NCBI GenBank assembly: GCA_030146615.1
Contig: JASLBL010000101.1
Location: 1 to 15,847 of the forward strand
Direction: 5' to 3'
Length of the DNA: 15,847 nucleotides
DNA from: Actinomycetes bacterium
GTDB lineage: Bacteria; Actinomycetota; CALGFH01
Made by a program: the position numbers and the translations under genes. Positions 7,758 to 13,498 of the stretch are shown piece after piece (position 1 is the stretch's first letter; the number at the start of each line of letters is the position of its first letter). The notes below the pieces were generated by a model. It was not told the origin of the DNA. It saw only the letters and a list, made by a program, of their open reading frames with translations, and searched no databases.

Positions 7758-7825
7758 CCCCCCCGGCCGAGGCAGCGGAGGAGGTAGCCGCCGGGCCGGC
7801 GGGGGCGCAGCCGGCCCGGCCCGCG

Positions 7826-8629
7826 GTGCCCCAGGCGGTGCGGGAGGCGGCGGCGGCGCTGGAACCGCGGCTGGCCGAGCGGCCGGTGGTGGCGCTGGTG
7901 CTGGGGTCGGGGCTCGGGGGGCTGGCCGACGAGGTCGAGGACGCCATCCGGGTGCCGGCTGCGGAGGTGCCTGGGATGCCGGTGCCCAAGGTGCCCGGCC
8001 ATGCTGGAGCGGTGGTGGCCGGGCGGCTGGCCGGGGTGCCGGTGCTGGTGCTGGCCGGGCGGGTCCACACCTACGAGGGCTACAGCGCGGCCGAGGTCGC
8101 GTTCGCGACCCGGGTCGCGGCCCAGGTCGGTTGCCGGGCCCTGATCGCGACCAACGCCGCCGGCGGCCTCAACCTCGACTACGAGCCGGCCGACCTGATG
8201 GTCCTGACCGACCACATCAGCTTCCTGTTCGACAACCCGCTGCGTGGCGCCCCCGACTTCGTCGACCTGGCCGGCGCCTACGACCCGGCCCTGCGGGCCG
8301 CGGCCGTCGAGGCCGGCGCGGCCAAGGGGGTGCCGGTCCGCCAGGGCGTGTACCTGGCCGCCGCCGGCCCCTCCTATGAGACCCCGGCCGAGATCGCCAT
8401 GTTCCGTTCCTGGGGTGCCGACGCCGTCGGCATGTCGACCGTGCCCGAGGTGATCGCCGCCCGCGCCCACGGCCTGCGGGTGGCCGCCATCTCGGCCATC
8501 ACCAACGTGCACCGGCCGGGCGGCACCCCGACCAGCCACGCCGAGGTCCTCGAGGTCGCCGCCATCGTCCGGCCCCGCTTCCGCGAGCTGGTGCTGTCGC
8601 TGCTCCCGGCGGCCGCGGCCGGCGCCTGA
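7826..8629 (+). CDS. punA: Purine nucleoside phosphorylase (trimeric PNP family)
   Basis: This 267-residue enzyme phosphorolyses purine nucleosides to base plus ribose-1-phosphate. Family motifs: phosphate-site GSG (27-29), PGHAG with His59, AGRVHTYEG (77-85), TNAAGG (109-114), GPSYETPAE (Glu189), VGMSTVPE (201-208) and TN at 226-227. Asn227 aligns with the asparagine that favours 6-oxopurines (inosine, guanosine) over methylthioadenosine. The GTG start gives the usual family length. An upstream in-frame GTG at 7661 would add 55 Pro/Ala-rich residues and place the E2 repeat inside the protein, which I consider less likely. No clear Shine-Dalgarno precedes 7826. It precedes ahcY, whose adenosine product links methyl-cycle and purine salvage. 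Confidence 0.85.
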   Translation: MPQAVREAAAALEPRLAERPVVALVLGSGLGGLADEVEDAIRVPAAEVPGMPVPKVPGHAGAVVAGRLAGVPVLVLAGRVHTYEGYSAAEVAFATRVAAQVGCRALIATNAAGGLNLDYEPADLMVLTDHISFLFDNPLRGAPDFVDLAGAYDPALRAAAVEAGAAKGVPVRQGVYLAAAGPSYETPAEIAMFRSWGADAVGMSTVPEVIAARAHGLRVAAISAITNVHRPGGTPTSHAEVLEVAAIVRPRFRELVLSLLPAAAAGA

Positions 8630-8634
8630 TCCGG

Positions 8635-8640
8635 TAGCCT
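8635..8640 (+). promoter_or_regulatory. Possible -10 box (TAGCCT) before R2 and ahcY
   Basis: TAGCCT fits TAnnnT and lies just after the phosphorylase stop and two bases before R2. A start about seven bases downstream would make R2 the 5' leader of ahcY mRNA. No -35 is evident. Confidence 0.3.
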
Positions 8641-8641
8641 T

Positions 8642-8738
8642 CCAGGACGCCGGCCAAGTATCGACGTCGCATTCGCGAGCGCTGCAACTCCGGCAAGCCC
8701 TCCGCATGCGCGTCGGGCATACTTGGCCGGCGTCCTGG
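8642..8738 (+). repeat. R2: palindromic structured element, copy 2
   Basis: A perfect 20-bp inverted repeat, CCAGGACGCCGGCCAAGTAT (8642-8661) and its complement (8719-8738), flanks a 57-base core. The core matches that of R1 (2151-2243, opposite strand) except for one substitution, an AG/GA swap and a four- versus six-base loop segment. The arms differ from R1 by five compensated pairs. It fills the gap between the phosphorylase stop (8629) and the ahcY Shine-Dalgarno (8753). Confidence 0.8.
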
Positions 8739-8752
8739 CATTCATCCAATCC

Positions 8753-8762
8753 GGAGGAGGAG
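8753..8762 (+). promoter_or_regulatory. Strong ribosome binding site for ahcY
   Basis: GGAGGAGGAG ends two bases before a TTG codon; its GGAGG at 8756-8760 is four bases away. This decides the TTG at 8765 over an in-frame TTG at 8723, which lies inside R2. Confidence 0.75.
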
Positions 8763-8764
8763 CT

Positions 8765-10018
8765 TTGCCGTACGACGTGACCGACCTCGCCCTGGCCGAC
8801 GAGGGGCGCCTGCGCATCGAGTGGGCCGACCGGCACATGCCGGTGCTGCGTGACATCCGCGCCCGCTTCGAGAAGGAGCGGCCGCTGGAAGGGCTCAAGG
8901 TCGCGGCCTGCCTGCACGTGACCACCGAGACCGCCAACCTGATGCGCACCCTCAAGGCCGGCGGCGCCGGCGTCGTGCTGTGCGCCTCCAACCCGCTGTC
9001 GACCCAGGACGACACCGCGGCCGCGCTGGTCGAGCACTACGGCATCGACACCTTCGCCCGTCGCGGGGTCGACACCGACGGCTACTACGCCCACCTGGAG
9101 GCGGCCCTCGACACCCGGCCCAACATCACCATGGACGACGGCTGCGACCTGGTCACCCTGCTCCACACCAAGCGGCGCGACCAGCTGCCCGAGGTCCGGG
9201 CGGGCACCGAGGAGACCACCACCGGGGTCATCCGGCTGCGCCAGATGGAGCGGGAGGGCGCCCTCGCCTACCCGATCATCGCCGTCAACGACACCCCGAC
9301 CAAGCACCTGTTCGACAACCGCTACGGCACCGGCCAGTCGACCATCGACGGCATCCTGCGGGCCACAAATCTCCTCTTGGCCGGGACGACCTTCGTGGTC
9401 GCCGGCTTCGGCTACTGCGGCAAGGGCCTGGCCATGCGGGCCCGCGGGCTCGGGGCCAAGGTCGTCGTCACCGAGGTCGACCCGATCCGCGCCCTCGAGG
9501 CGGCCATGGAGGGCTACAAGGTCGCGCCCATGGCCCAGGCGGCCCGCGAGGCGGACGTGATCGTGTCGGTCACCGGCGACCGCGACGTGATGCGGCGCGA
9601 GCACTTCGAGGTCATGAAGGACGGGGTTGTCCTGGCCAACTCCGGCCACTTCGACGTCGAGATCGACAAGGGTGCCCTGGCCGACCTGGCCAGCTCGGTC
9701 GTCCGGGTCCGCGAGAACGTCGAGGAGTTCACCCTGGAGGACGGCCGCCGGATCAACCTGGTCGCCGAGGGCCGCCTGGTCAACCTGGGCGCCGCCGAGG
9801 GCCACCCGGCCGCGGTCATGGACATGTCCTTCGCGGACCAGTCGCTGTCGCTGGAGTGGCTGTCGCGTCAGCAGGGCCTCGAGGTCCGGGTCCACGACGT
9901 CCCGGCCGAGATCGACGCCGAGGTGGCCAAGGTCAAGCTGGCCACGATGGACATCGAGATCGACACCCTGACCGACGCCCAGGAGAGCTACCTGCACTCC
10001 TGGACCGAGGGCACCTGA
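8765..10018 (+). CDS. ahcY: Adenosylhomocysteinase, short archaeal/Thermotoga-type
   Basis: This 417-residue cytosolic enzyme hydrolyses S-adenosylhomocysteine to adenosine and homocysteine. It has His51, Asp125, Glu150 and Lys180/Asp184 (TPTKHLFDN) for substrate, the Rossmann loop GFGYCGKG (214-221) for NAD, and GHP (346-348). It carries YGTGQSTIDG where the long bacterial/eukaryotic type has YGCRES. It ends YLHSWTEGT rather than the Lys-Tyr tail that reaches the neighbouring subunit's NAD. It also lacks the insertion that lengthens the long type. This places it with the short type of archaea and thermophiles. The start is TTG. The R2 palindrome forms the leader, and a strong hairpin follows 40 bases after the stop. 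Confidence 0.93.
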   Translation: MPYDVTDLALADEGRLRIEWADRHMPVLRDIRARFEKERPLEGLKVAACLHVTTETANLMRTLKAGGAGVVLCASNPLSTQDDTAAALVEHYGIDTFARRGVDTDGYYAHLEAALDTRPNITMDDGCDLVTLLHTKRRDQLPEVRAGTEETTTGVIRLRQMEREGALAYPIIAVNDTPTKHLFDNRYGTGQSTIDGILRATNLLLAGTTFVVAGFGYCGKGLAMRARGLGAKVVVTEVDPIRALEAAMEGYKVAPMAQAAREADVIVSVTGDRDVMRREHFEVMKDGVVLANSGHFDVEIDKGALADLASSVVRVRENVEEFTLEDGRRINLVAEGRLVNLGAAEGHPAAVMDMSFADQSLSLEWLSRQQGLEVRVHDVPAEIDAEVAKVKLATMDIEIDTLTDAQESYLHSWTEGT

Positions 10019-10025
10019 TCGACAA

Positions 10026-11075
10026 TCAGCCCGGCGGGGCGAACCCGCCCTGCTCCCCCGGGGAGGGCCGCGCGCCCTCCCCGGCCCGTTCCTGGGGTTC
10101 CGGGGGCGCCGCGGCCTGAGGCTCTGAGGGCGCCGGGGCGGCCTGCAACGACCCGGCTCCGGGCTTGACCCCCCGGAGGGGGACGCTAGCAGGCCCGGAA
10201 GTGGAGCGCGCGGCGTTGTCCACAGCAGGCCCGGAAGTGGAGCGAGCGGCGTTGTCCACGGCCCCCGCCCCGCTCACAGCTCCCGCCGGAGCCGCCGGAC
10301 CCGGGCCCCTGGCCAGGCGCTGGCGCTGCTGATACGCGGCGGCCACGCACTGGAGGTACTGCTCGGGGGAGATCCCGGCCGGAGGTGGCGGGCGCAGCCG
10401 GGCCGCCAGTGGGTTGGCGAGCTGCAGGGCCAGGGCCGCCCGGGGGCCGGGCGACAGGCCGGCCGCCCGGAGCAGGAACGTCCGCACCGCCTGGTACTCG
10501 TCGTTGCCGACCCCGCTCGGGTCGAGGGTGGCGGCGTAGTGCTCCAGGCCCGGCGGGGGAGCGAAGCTGACCGGTGCCGGGGCGGCCAGGGCGCTGCGCT
10601 CGCGCAGTACCAGGGTCCCGGCCACCAGGTCGCCGAGTCGCTGGTTGTCCCGGGTGAACAGGATGAACACGACCGCCAGGAAGCCGCCGAGGATGAGGAA
10701 GTCGACCAGCCCCAGCAGCCCCCGGACGGCCGCGTGGCGGAATCGGACCGGCCCGCCCTCCTTGGTCACCACCCGCAGCCCGAGGGCCGCCTTGCCCAGG
10801 GTCCGCCCTCGCCACAGGGTCTCGAAGGCGATGAAGTAGCCGAGCCACCACGACGGCAGCAGCACCAGCACGATGGTCAGGGCCACCCAGTCAGGCACCA
10901 CCACGTCGCTCGCCTGCCCGAGCAGGGCCACCGCGAACAGCGCGGCCAGGATGCCGGCCACCACCACCAGCATGTCGATCAGGTAGGCGAGGATGCGCGA
11001 GCCCAGGTTGGCGGTCCGGAACTCGAGCGCCACCGCCTCCGGCGTGACCATCCGGGCCGACTCGACCTGCGCCAT
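10026..11075 (-). CDS. RDD family membrane protein with a long disordered tail
   Basis: This 349-residue protein has an N-terminal RDD domain (about 20-160) with the diagnostic GSRILAYLID, GRTLGKAALGLRVV and DNQRLGDLVAGTLVL. Three or more membrane segments are visible (about 28-52, 62-84, 122-140). The rest is cytoplasmic: a helical Ala/Leu-rich part (about 190-250) and a Pro/Ala/Gly-rich tail. The tail contains the 12-residue repeat VDNAARSTSGPA twice (273-296), encoded by the E3 tandem. RDD proteins are proposed transporters or ion exchangers, but the substrate here is unknown. It is divergent from spoIIM, and such pairs usually belong to MoxR/DUF58 clusters. ATG 11087 is an alternative start. 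The opposing ahcY stop lies 7 bp away. Confidence 0.85.
   Translation of the reverse strand: MAQVESARMVTPEAVALEFRTANLGSRILAYLIDMLVVVAGILAALFAVALLGQASDVVVPDWVALTIVLVLLPSWWLGYFIAFETLWRGRTLGKAALGLRVVTKEGGPVRFRHAAVRGLLGLVDFLILGGFLAVVFILFTRDNQRLGDLVAGTLVLRERSALAAPAPVSFAPPPGLEHYAATLDPSGVGNDEYQAVRTFLLRAAGLSPGPRAALALQLANPLAARLRPPPPAGISPEQYLQCVAAAYQQRQRLARGPGPAAPAGAVSGAGAVDNAARSTSGPAVDNAARSTSGPASVPLRGVKPGAGSLQAAPAPSEPQAAAPPEPQERAGEGARPSPGEQGGFAPPG
10033..10049 (+). terminator. Small hairpin after ahcY
   Basis: GGCGGG and CCCGCC form a 6-bp stem with a GCGAA loop, 14 bases after the ahcY stop and inside the last codons of the opposing RDD gene. It may work together with the larger hairpin at 10058-10084. 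Confidence 0.4.
10058..10084 (+). terminator. Strong hairpin terminator of ahcY inside the RDD gene
   Basis: An 11-bp perfect stem (CCGGGGAGGGC and its complement) closes a CGCGC loop. It lacks a T-tract. It lies about 40 bases past the ahcY stop and within codons of the RDD tail on the other strand, so the two functions overlap. Confidence 0.6.
10187..10260 (+). repeat. E3: tandem 36-bp repeat carrying DnaA boxes
   Basis: Two adjacent 36-bp units (10188-10223 and 10224-10259) differ at one base. Each ends in GTTGTCCAC, giving TTGTCCACA at 10216-10224 and TTGTCCACG at 10252-10260. The first has TAGC at 10187-10190 followed by 24 bases and GTTGTCCACA, the same spacing as E1 and E2. The period is 12 codons, so the repeat stays in frame within the tail of the RDD protein on the minus strand. 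Confidence 0.75.
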
Positions 11076-11093
11076 CGGAGACCGCATCCCCTC

Positions 11094-11099
11094 TAGAAT
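11094..11099 (+). promoter_or_regulatory. -10 box (TAGAAT) giving a leaderless spoIIM mRNA
   Basis: TAGAAT ends six bases before the GTG start of spoIIM. Transcripts usually begin six to eight bases after the -10, so the mRNA probably starts at or next to the start codon. No Shine-Dalgarno is present, which agrees. The site lies in the 30-bp gap shared with the divergent RDD gene. Confidence 0.55.
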
Positions 11100-11105
11100 C
11101 GGCCG

Positions 11106-12143
11106 GTGGACATCGACCGCTACATCGCGACCAACGGCCCTGTCTGGACCCGCCTGGCCGAGCTCACCGGCCGGGCGCAGCGAGGGGTCGGCCGCCTCTC
11201 CGCCGCCGAGCTCGACGAGCTGGTCCGACTCTACCAGCGGGTCGCCGGCCACCTGTCCTACGCCCAGACCTACTACCGCGACCCGGCCCTCACGGCCAAG
11301 CTGAGCGGGCTGGTCGCGCGGGCCGGGTCGGTGGTGTACGGCACCCGGCCCCGGACCCTGCGGGCCTTCGGGCGGTTCTTCACCGTGTCGTTCCCGGCGG
11401 CGGTCTGGCACGCCCGCTGGTTCGTGGTCGCGGCCACCCTGGCCACCCTGCTCCCGGCGGCCGGGTTCGGGCTCTGGCTGGCCAACTCGCCCACCGCGGT
11501 CGAGGCGGCCGCCCCGCCGGCAGTCCGCGAGGCCTACGTCAACCGCGACTTCGAGGCCTACTACTCCTCCGCCCCGGCGGCCCAGTTCGCCTCCCAGGTG
11601 TTCTCCAACAACGTCCTGGTCGCCTTCCAGGCGTTCGCGCTCGGGATCTTCCTCTGCGTCGGGACCCTGTACGTGCTGGTCCTCAACGGCGCCAACCTGG
11701 GCCTGGTCGCCGGCCTGTTCGCGGCCGTCGGCCAGCAGCCCAAGTTCTGGGGCCTGATCCTGCCCCACGGGCTGCTGGAGCTGACCAGCGTGTTCGTGGC
11801 CGGCGGGGCCGGGCTGCGCCTGGGCTGGACCCTGATCGACCCGGGCGACCGGCCGCGGATGCAGGCCCTGGCCACCGAGGGCCGGCGGGCGGTGGTGATC
11901 GTGCTCGGCCTGGTCGCCGCCTTCCTGGTCGCCGGCACCATCGAGGGGTTCGTCACCGGCCGGCCCTGGCCGACCTGGCTCCGGGTCGGGATCGGGGTGG
12001 TCGCCGAGGCCGGGTTCCTGACCTACATCGTCGTGCTCGGCCGCCGGGCCGCCGCCCGCGGCCTGACCGGCGCCCTCGGCGAGGAGGACACCGGCGGCTG
12101 GCTGACCGAACGCGACCACCGACCCGCCGTGGCCGCACCATGA
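11106..12143 (+). CDS. SpoIIM-family (stage II sporulation protein M-like) membrane protein
   Basis: This 345-residue protein has a soluble N-terminal helical part (1-95). Membrane segments follow at about 104-126, 168-192, 195-212, 218-240, 262-280 and 293-312. The family block PHGLLELTSVFVAGGAG (220-236) and AGTIEGFVTG (276-285) identify the SpoIIM domain. In Bacillus SpoIIM helps peptidoglycan remodelling during engulfment. In non-sporulating Actinobacteria these relatives occur with RDD, DUF58 and MoxR genes, and their role is not defined; nothing here implies sporulation. The GTG start is supported by the -10 box six bases upstream. The gene overlaps the following dehydrogenase by four bases (ATGA). 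Confidence 0.85.
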   Translation: MDIDRYIATNGPVWTRLAELTGRAQRGVGRLSAAELDELVRLYQRVAGHLSYAQTYYRDPALTAKLSGLVARAGSVVYGTRPRTLRAFGRFFTVSFPAAVWHARWFVVAATLATLLPAAGFGLWLANSPTAVEAAAPPAVREAYVNRDFEAYYSSAPAAQFASQVFSNNVLVAFQAFALGIFLCVGTLYVLVLNGANLGLVAGLFAAVGQQPKFWGLILPHGLLELTSVFVAGGAGLRLGWTLIDPGDRPRMQALATEGRRAVVIVLGLVAAFLVAGTIEGFVTGRPWPTWLRVGIGVVAEAGFLTYIVVLGRRAAARGLTGALGEEDTGGWLTERDHRPAVAAP

Positions 12144-12844
12144 CCGATCGCGACGCCACCGTCCTGGTCACCGGGGCGACCGGGGCCCTGGGGCCGTCGG
12201 TGGTGGCGGCCTTCCTCGAGGACGGGTGGCGGGTGGTGGCCACCTCCCGCTCCGGCCGGCCGCCCCAGGACCTGGTCGGCCACGACCGCCTGGAGTCGGT
12301 GGCCACCGACCTGTTCGAGCCGGCCGACGTGGCCGAGGCGGTCACCGTGGCCGCCGCCGACCGGGCCGCGGCCCCGCTCCGGGCCCTGGTCAACCTGGTC
12401 GGCGGCTTCGCCATCGGCGGCCTGGTCCACGAGACGCCCGTCCAGCAGTTCGAGCGCCAGCTGACCCTCAACCTGCGCCCGACCTACCTGGTCACCCAGG
12501 CCGTGCTGCCGCACCTGGTCGACGCCGGGGGCGGCGCGGTCGTCTGCGTCTCCGCCCGCGCCGCCGTCGCCCCGTTCCGCGGCGCCAGCGGCTACGCCAG
12601 CGCCAAGGCCGCCGTCCTCGCCTTCTCCCAGGCCGTCGCCGTCGAGTACAAGGCCGCCGGCGTGCGCTGCAACGCCGTCCTCCCCAGCGTCATCGACACC
12701 CCGGCCAACCGCGCCGCCCAGCCCAACGCCGACCCCGCCAAGTGGGTCCCGCCCGAGCAGGTCGCCGCCGTCATCCGGTTCCTGTGCAGCGACGACGCGG
12801 CCCCGACGAGCGGCGCTGCCATCCCCGTCTACGGCCGCGCCTAG
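12140..12844 (+). CDS. Short-chain dehydrogenase/reductase (SDR)
   Basis: This 234-residue classical SDR has the cofactor loop TGATGALG (11-18), NLVGG (85-89, a variant of NNAG), Asn111, Ser138 and YASAK (Tyr152, Lys156), so the catalytic tetrad is complete. The basic residue after the second strand (ATSRSGR) suggests NADP(H). The substrate cannot be predicted. The ATG overlaps the spoIIM stop, which indicates co-translation, though the pairing has no obvious metabolic logic. The TAG stop forms part of the -10 box for pyrE. Confidence 0.88.
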   Translation: MTDRDATVLVTGATGALGPSVVAAFLEDGWRVVATSRSGRPPQDLVGHDRLESVATDLFEPADVAEAVTVAAADRAAAPLRALVNLVGGFAIGGLVHETPVQQFERQLTLNLRPTYLVTQAVLPHLVDAGGGAVVCVSARAAVAPFRGASGYASAKAAVLAFSQAVAVEYKAAGVRCNAVLPSVIDTPANRAAQPNADPAKWVPPEQVAAVIRFLCSDDAAPTSGAAIPVYGRA

Positions 12845-12847
12845 GAT
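12842..12847 (+). promoter_or_regulatory. -10 box (TAGGAT) giving a leaderless pyrE mRNA
   Basis: TAGGAT includes the stop codon of the dehydrogenase gene and ends six bases before the pyrE ATG, the same geometry as at spoIIM. There is no Shine-Dalgarno before the ATG. The -35 is not recognisable. Confidence 0.5.
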
Positions 12848-12853
12848 CCGACC

Positions 12854-13489
12854 ATGGACACCGCCGACCCCCGCGTCCCGCCCAGCCCGGCCGAGCCACC
12901 GTCGGTGGTGGGGGCGTCCAGCCCCTCCGATGCCACCCCCACCCGGCCCGCGACCGGCGACCCGGCGGGCGACCTAGCCCGGCGGGTGCACGAGGCGTCC
13001 CACCTGACCGGCACCTTCGTGCTCCGCTCGGGCGCGACCAGCAGCGAGTACTTCGACAAGTACCGGTTCGAGTCCGACCCGCGGCTACTGCGGGAGCTGG
13101 CCGAGGCCATGGCCGGGCTGCTCCCCGACGGCGCCGACGGCCTGGCCGGGCTCGAGCTCGGCGGGGTGCCCCTGGCCACGGTCCTGTCCCAGGTCACCGG
13201 CCTGCCGGCCGGGTTCGTGCGCAAGCAGGCCAAGCCGTACGGCACCCGCCGCCTGGCCGAGGGCTTCGACGTCGCCGGCCGCCGCCTGGTCGTGGTCGAG
13301 GACGTGGTCACCTCCGGGGGCGCCGTGGTCGACTCCTGCCGCGCCCTCCGCGCCGAGGGGGCCGAGGTCGCGGTGGCCCTGTGCGTGATCGACCGCGAGG
13401 CCGGCGGCCGGGCCAACCTGGCCGACATCGGGGTCGAGCTGCGCCCCCTGTTCACCATGACTCAGCTCAAGGACGCCGCCGGCGGCTGA
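12854..13489 (+). CDS. pyrE: Orotate phosphoribosyltransferase
   Basis: This 211-residue enzyme converts orotate and PRPP to OMP in pyrimidine synthesis. It has the PRPP loop VVVEDVVTSGGA (146-157), the orotate-side FVRKQAKPYGT (121-131), and SEYFDKYRFESDP near 64-76. The conserved fold begins near residue 40; before it is a Pro/Ser/Thr-rich extension not needed in most PyrE proteins. The ATG was chosen because the -10 box sits six bases before it. No other pyr gene is in the window. Its 3' end is convergent with the cation transporter gene, 9 bp away. Confidence 0.9.
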   Translation: MDTADPRVPPSPAEPPSVVGASSPSDATPTRPATGDPAGDLARRVHEASHLTGTFVLRSGATSSEYFDKYRFESDPRLLRELAEAMAGLLPDGADGLAGLELGGVPLATVLSQVTGLPAGFVRKQAKPYGTRRLAEGFDVAGRRLVVVEDVVTSGGAVVDSCRALRAEGAEVAVALCVIDREAGGRANLADIGVELRPLFTMTQLKDAAGG

Positions 13490-13498
13490 GCGGCCGGG

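Noticed and set aside
7661..7825. N-terminal extension of the purine nucleoside phosphorylase
   Set aside because: It would be Pro/Ala-rich, contains the E2 repeat, and makes the protein about 55 residues longer than the family. It is kept only as an alternative start.
8642..8738. R2 as an S-adenosylhomocysteine riboswitch upstream of ahcY
   Set aside because: GAGCGCTGCAAC in the core recalls the SAH riboswitch and the position is right. However, the copy before the metallopeptidase lacks GAGCGC, and the 20-bp stem architecture does not match the known fold.
2151..8738. R1 and R2 as the two ends of a transposon or ordinary MITEs
   Set aside because: The genes between them are conserved housekeeping genes, there is no transposase, and no target-site duplication flanks either copy. 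Covarying arms are also unlike ordinary terminal repeats.
1658..10260. A replication origin from the four DnaA-like boxes
   Set aside because: The boxes are scattered over 8.6 kb, belong to repeats, and lack an AT-rich region or neighbouring dnaA/dnaN genes.
10187..10260. A CRISPR array
   Set aside because: There are only two directly abutting units with no spacers and no cas genes.
11088..12119. Upstream extension of the RDD protein to 12119
   Set aside because: The extra 344 residues are antisense to spoIIM and low-complexity. The RDD domain begins just after 11075.
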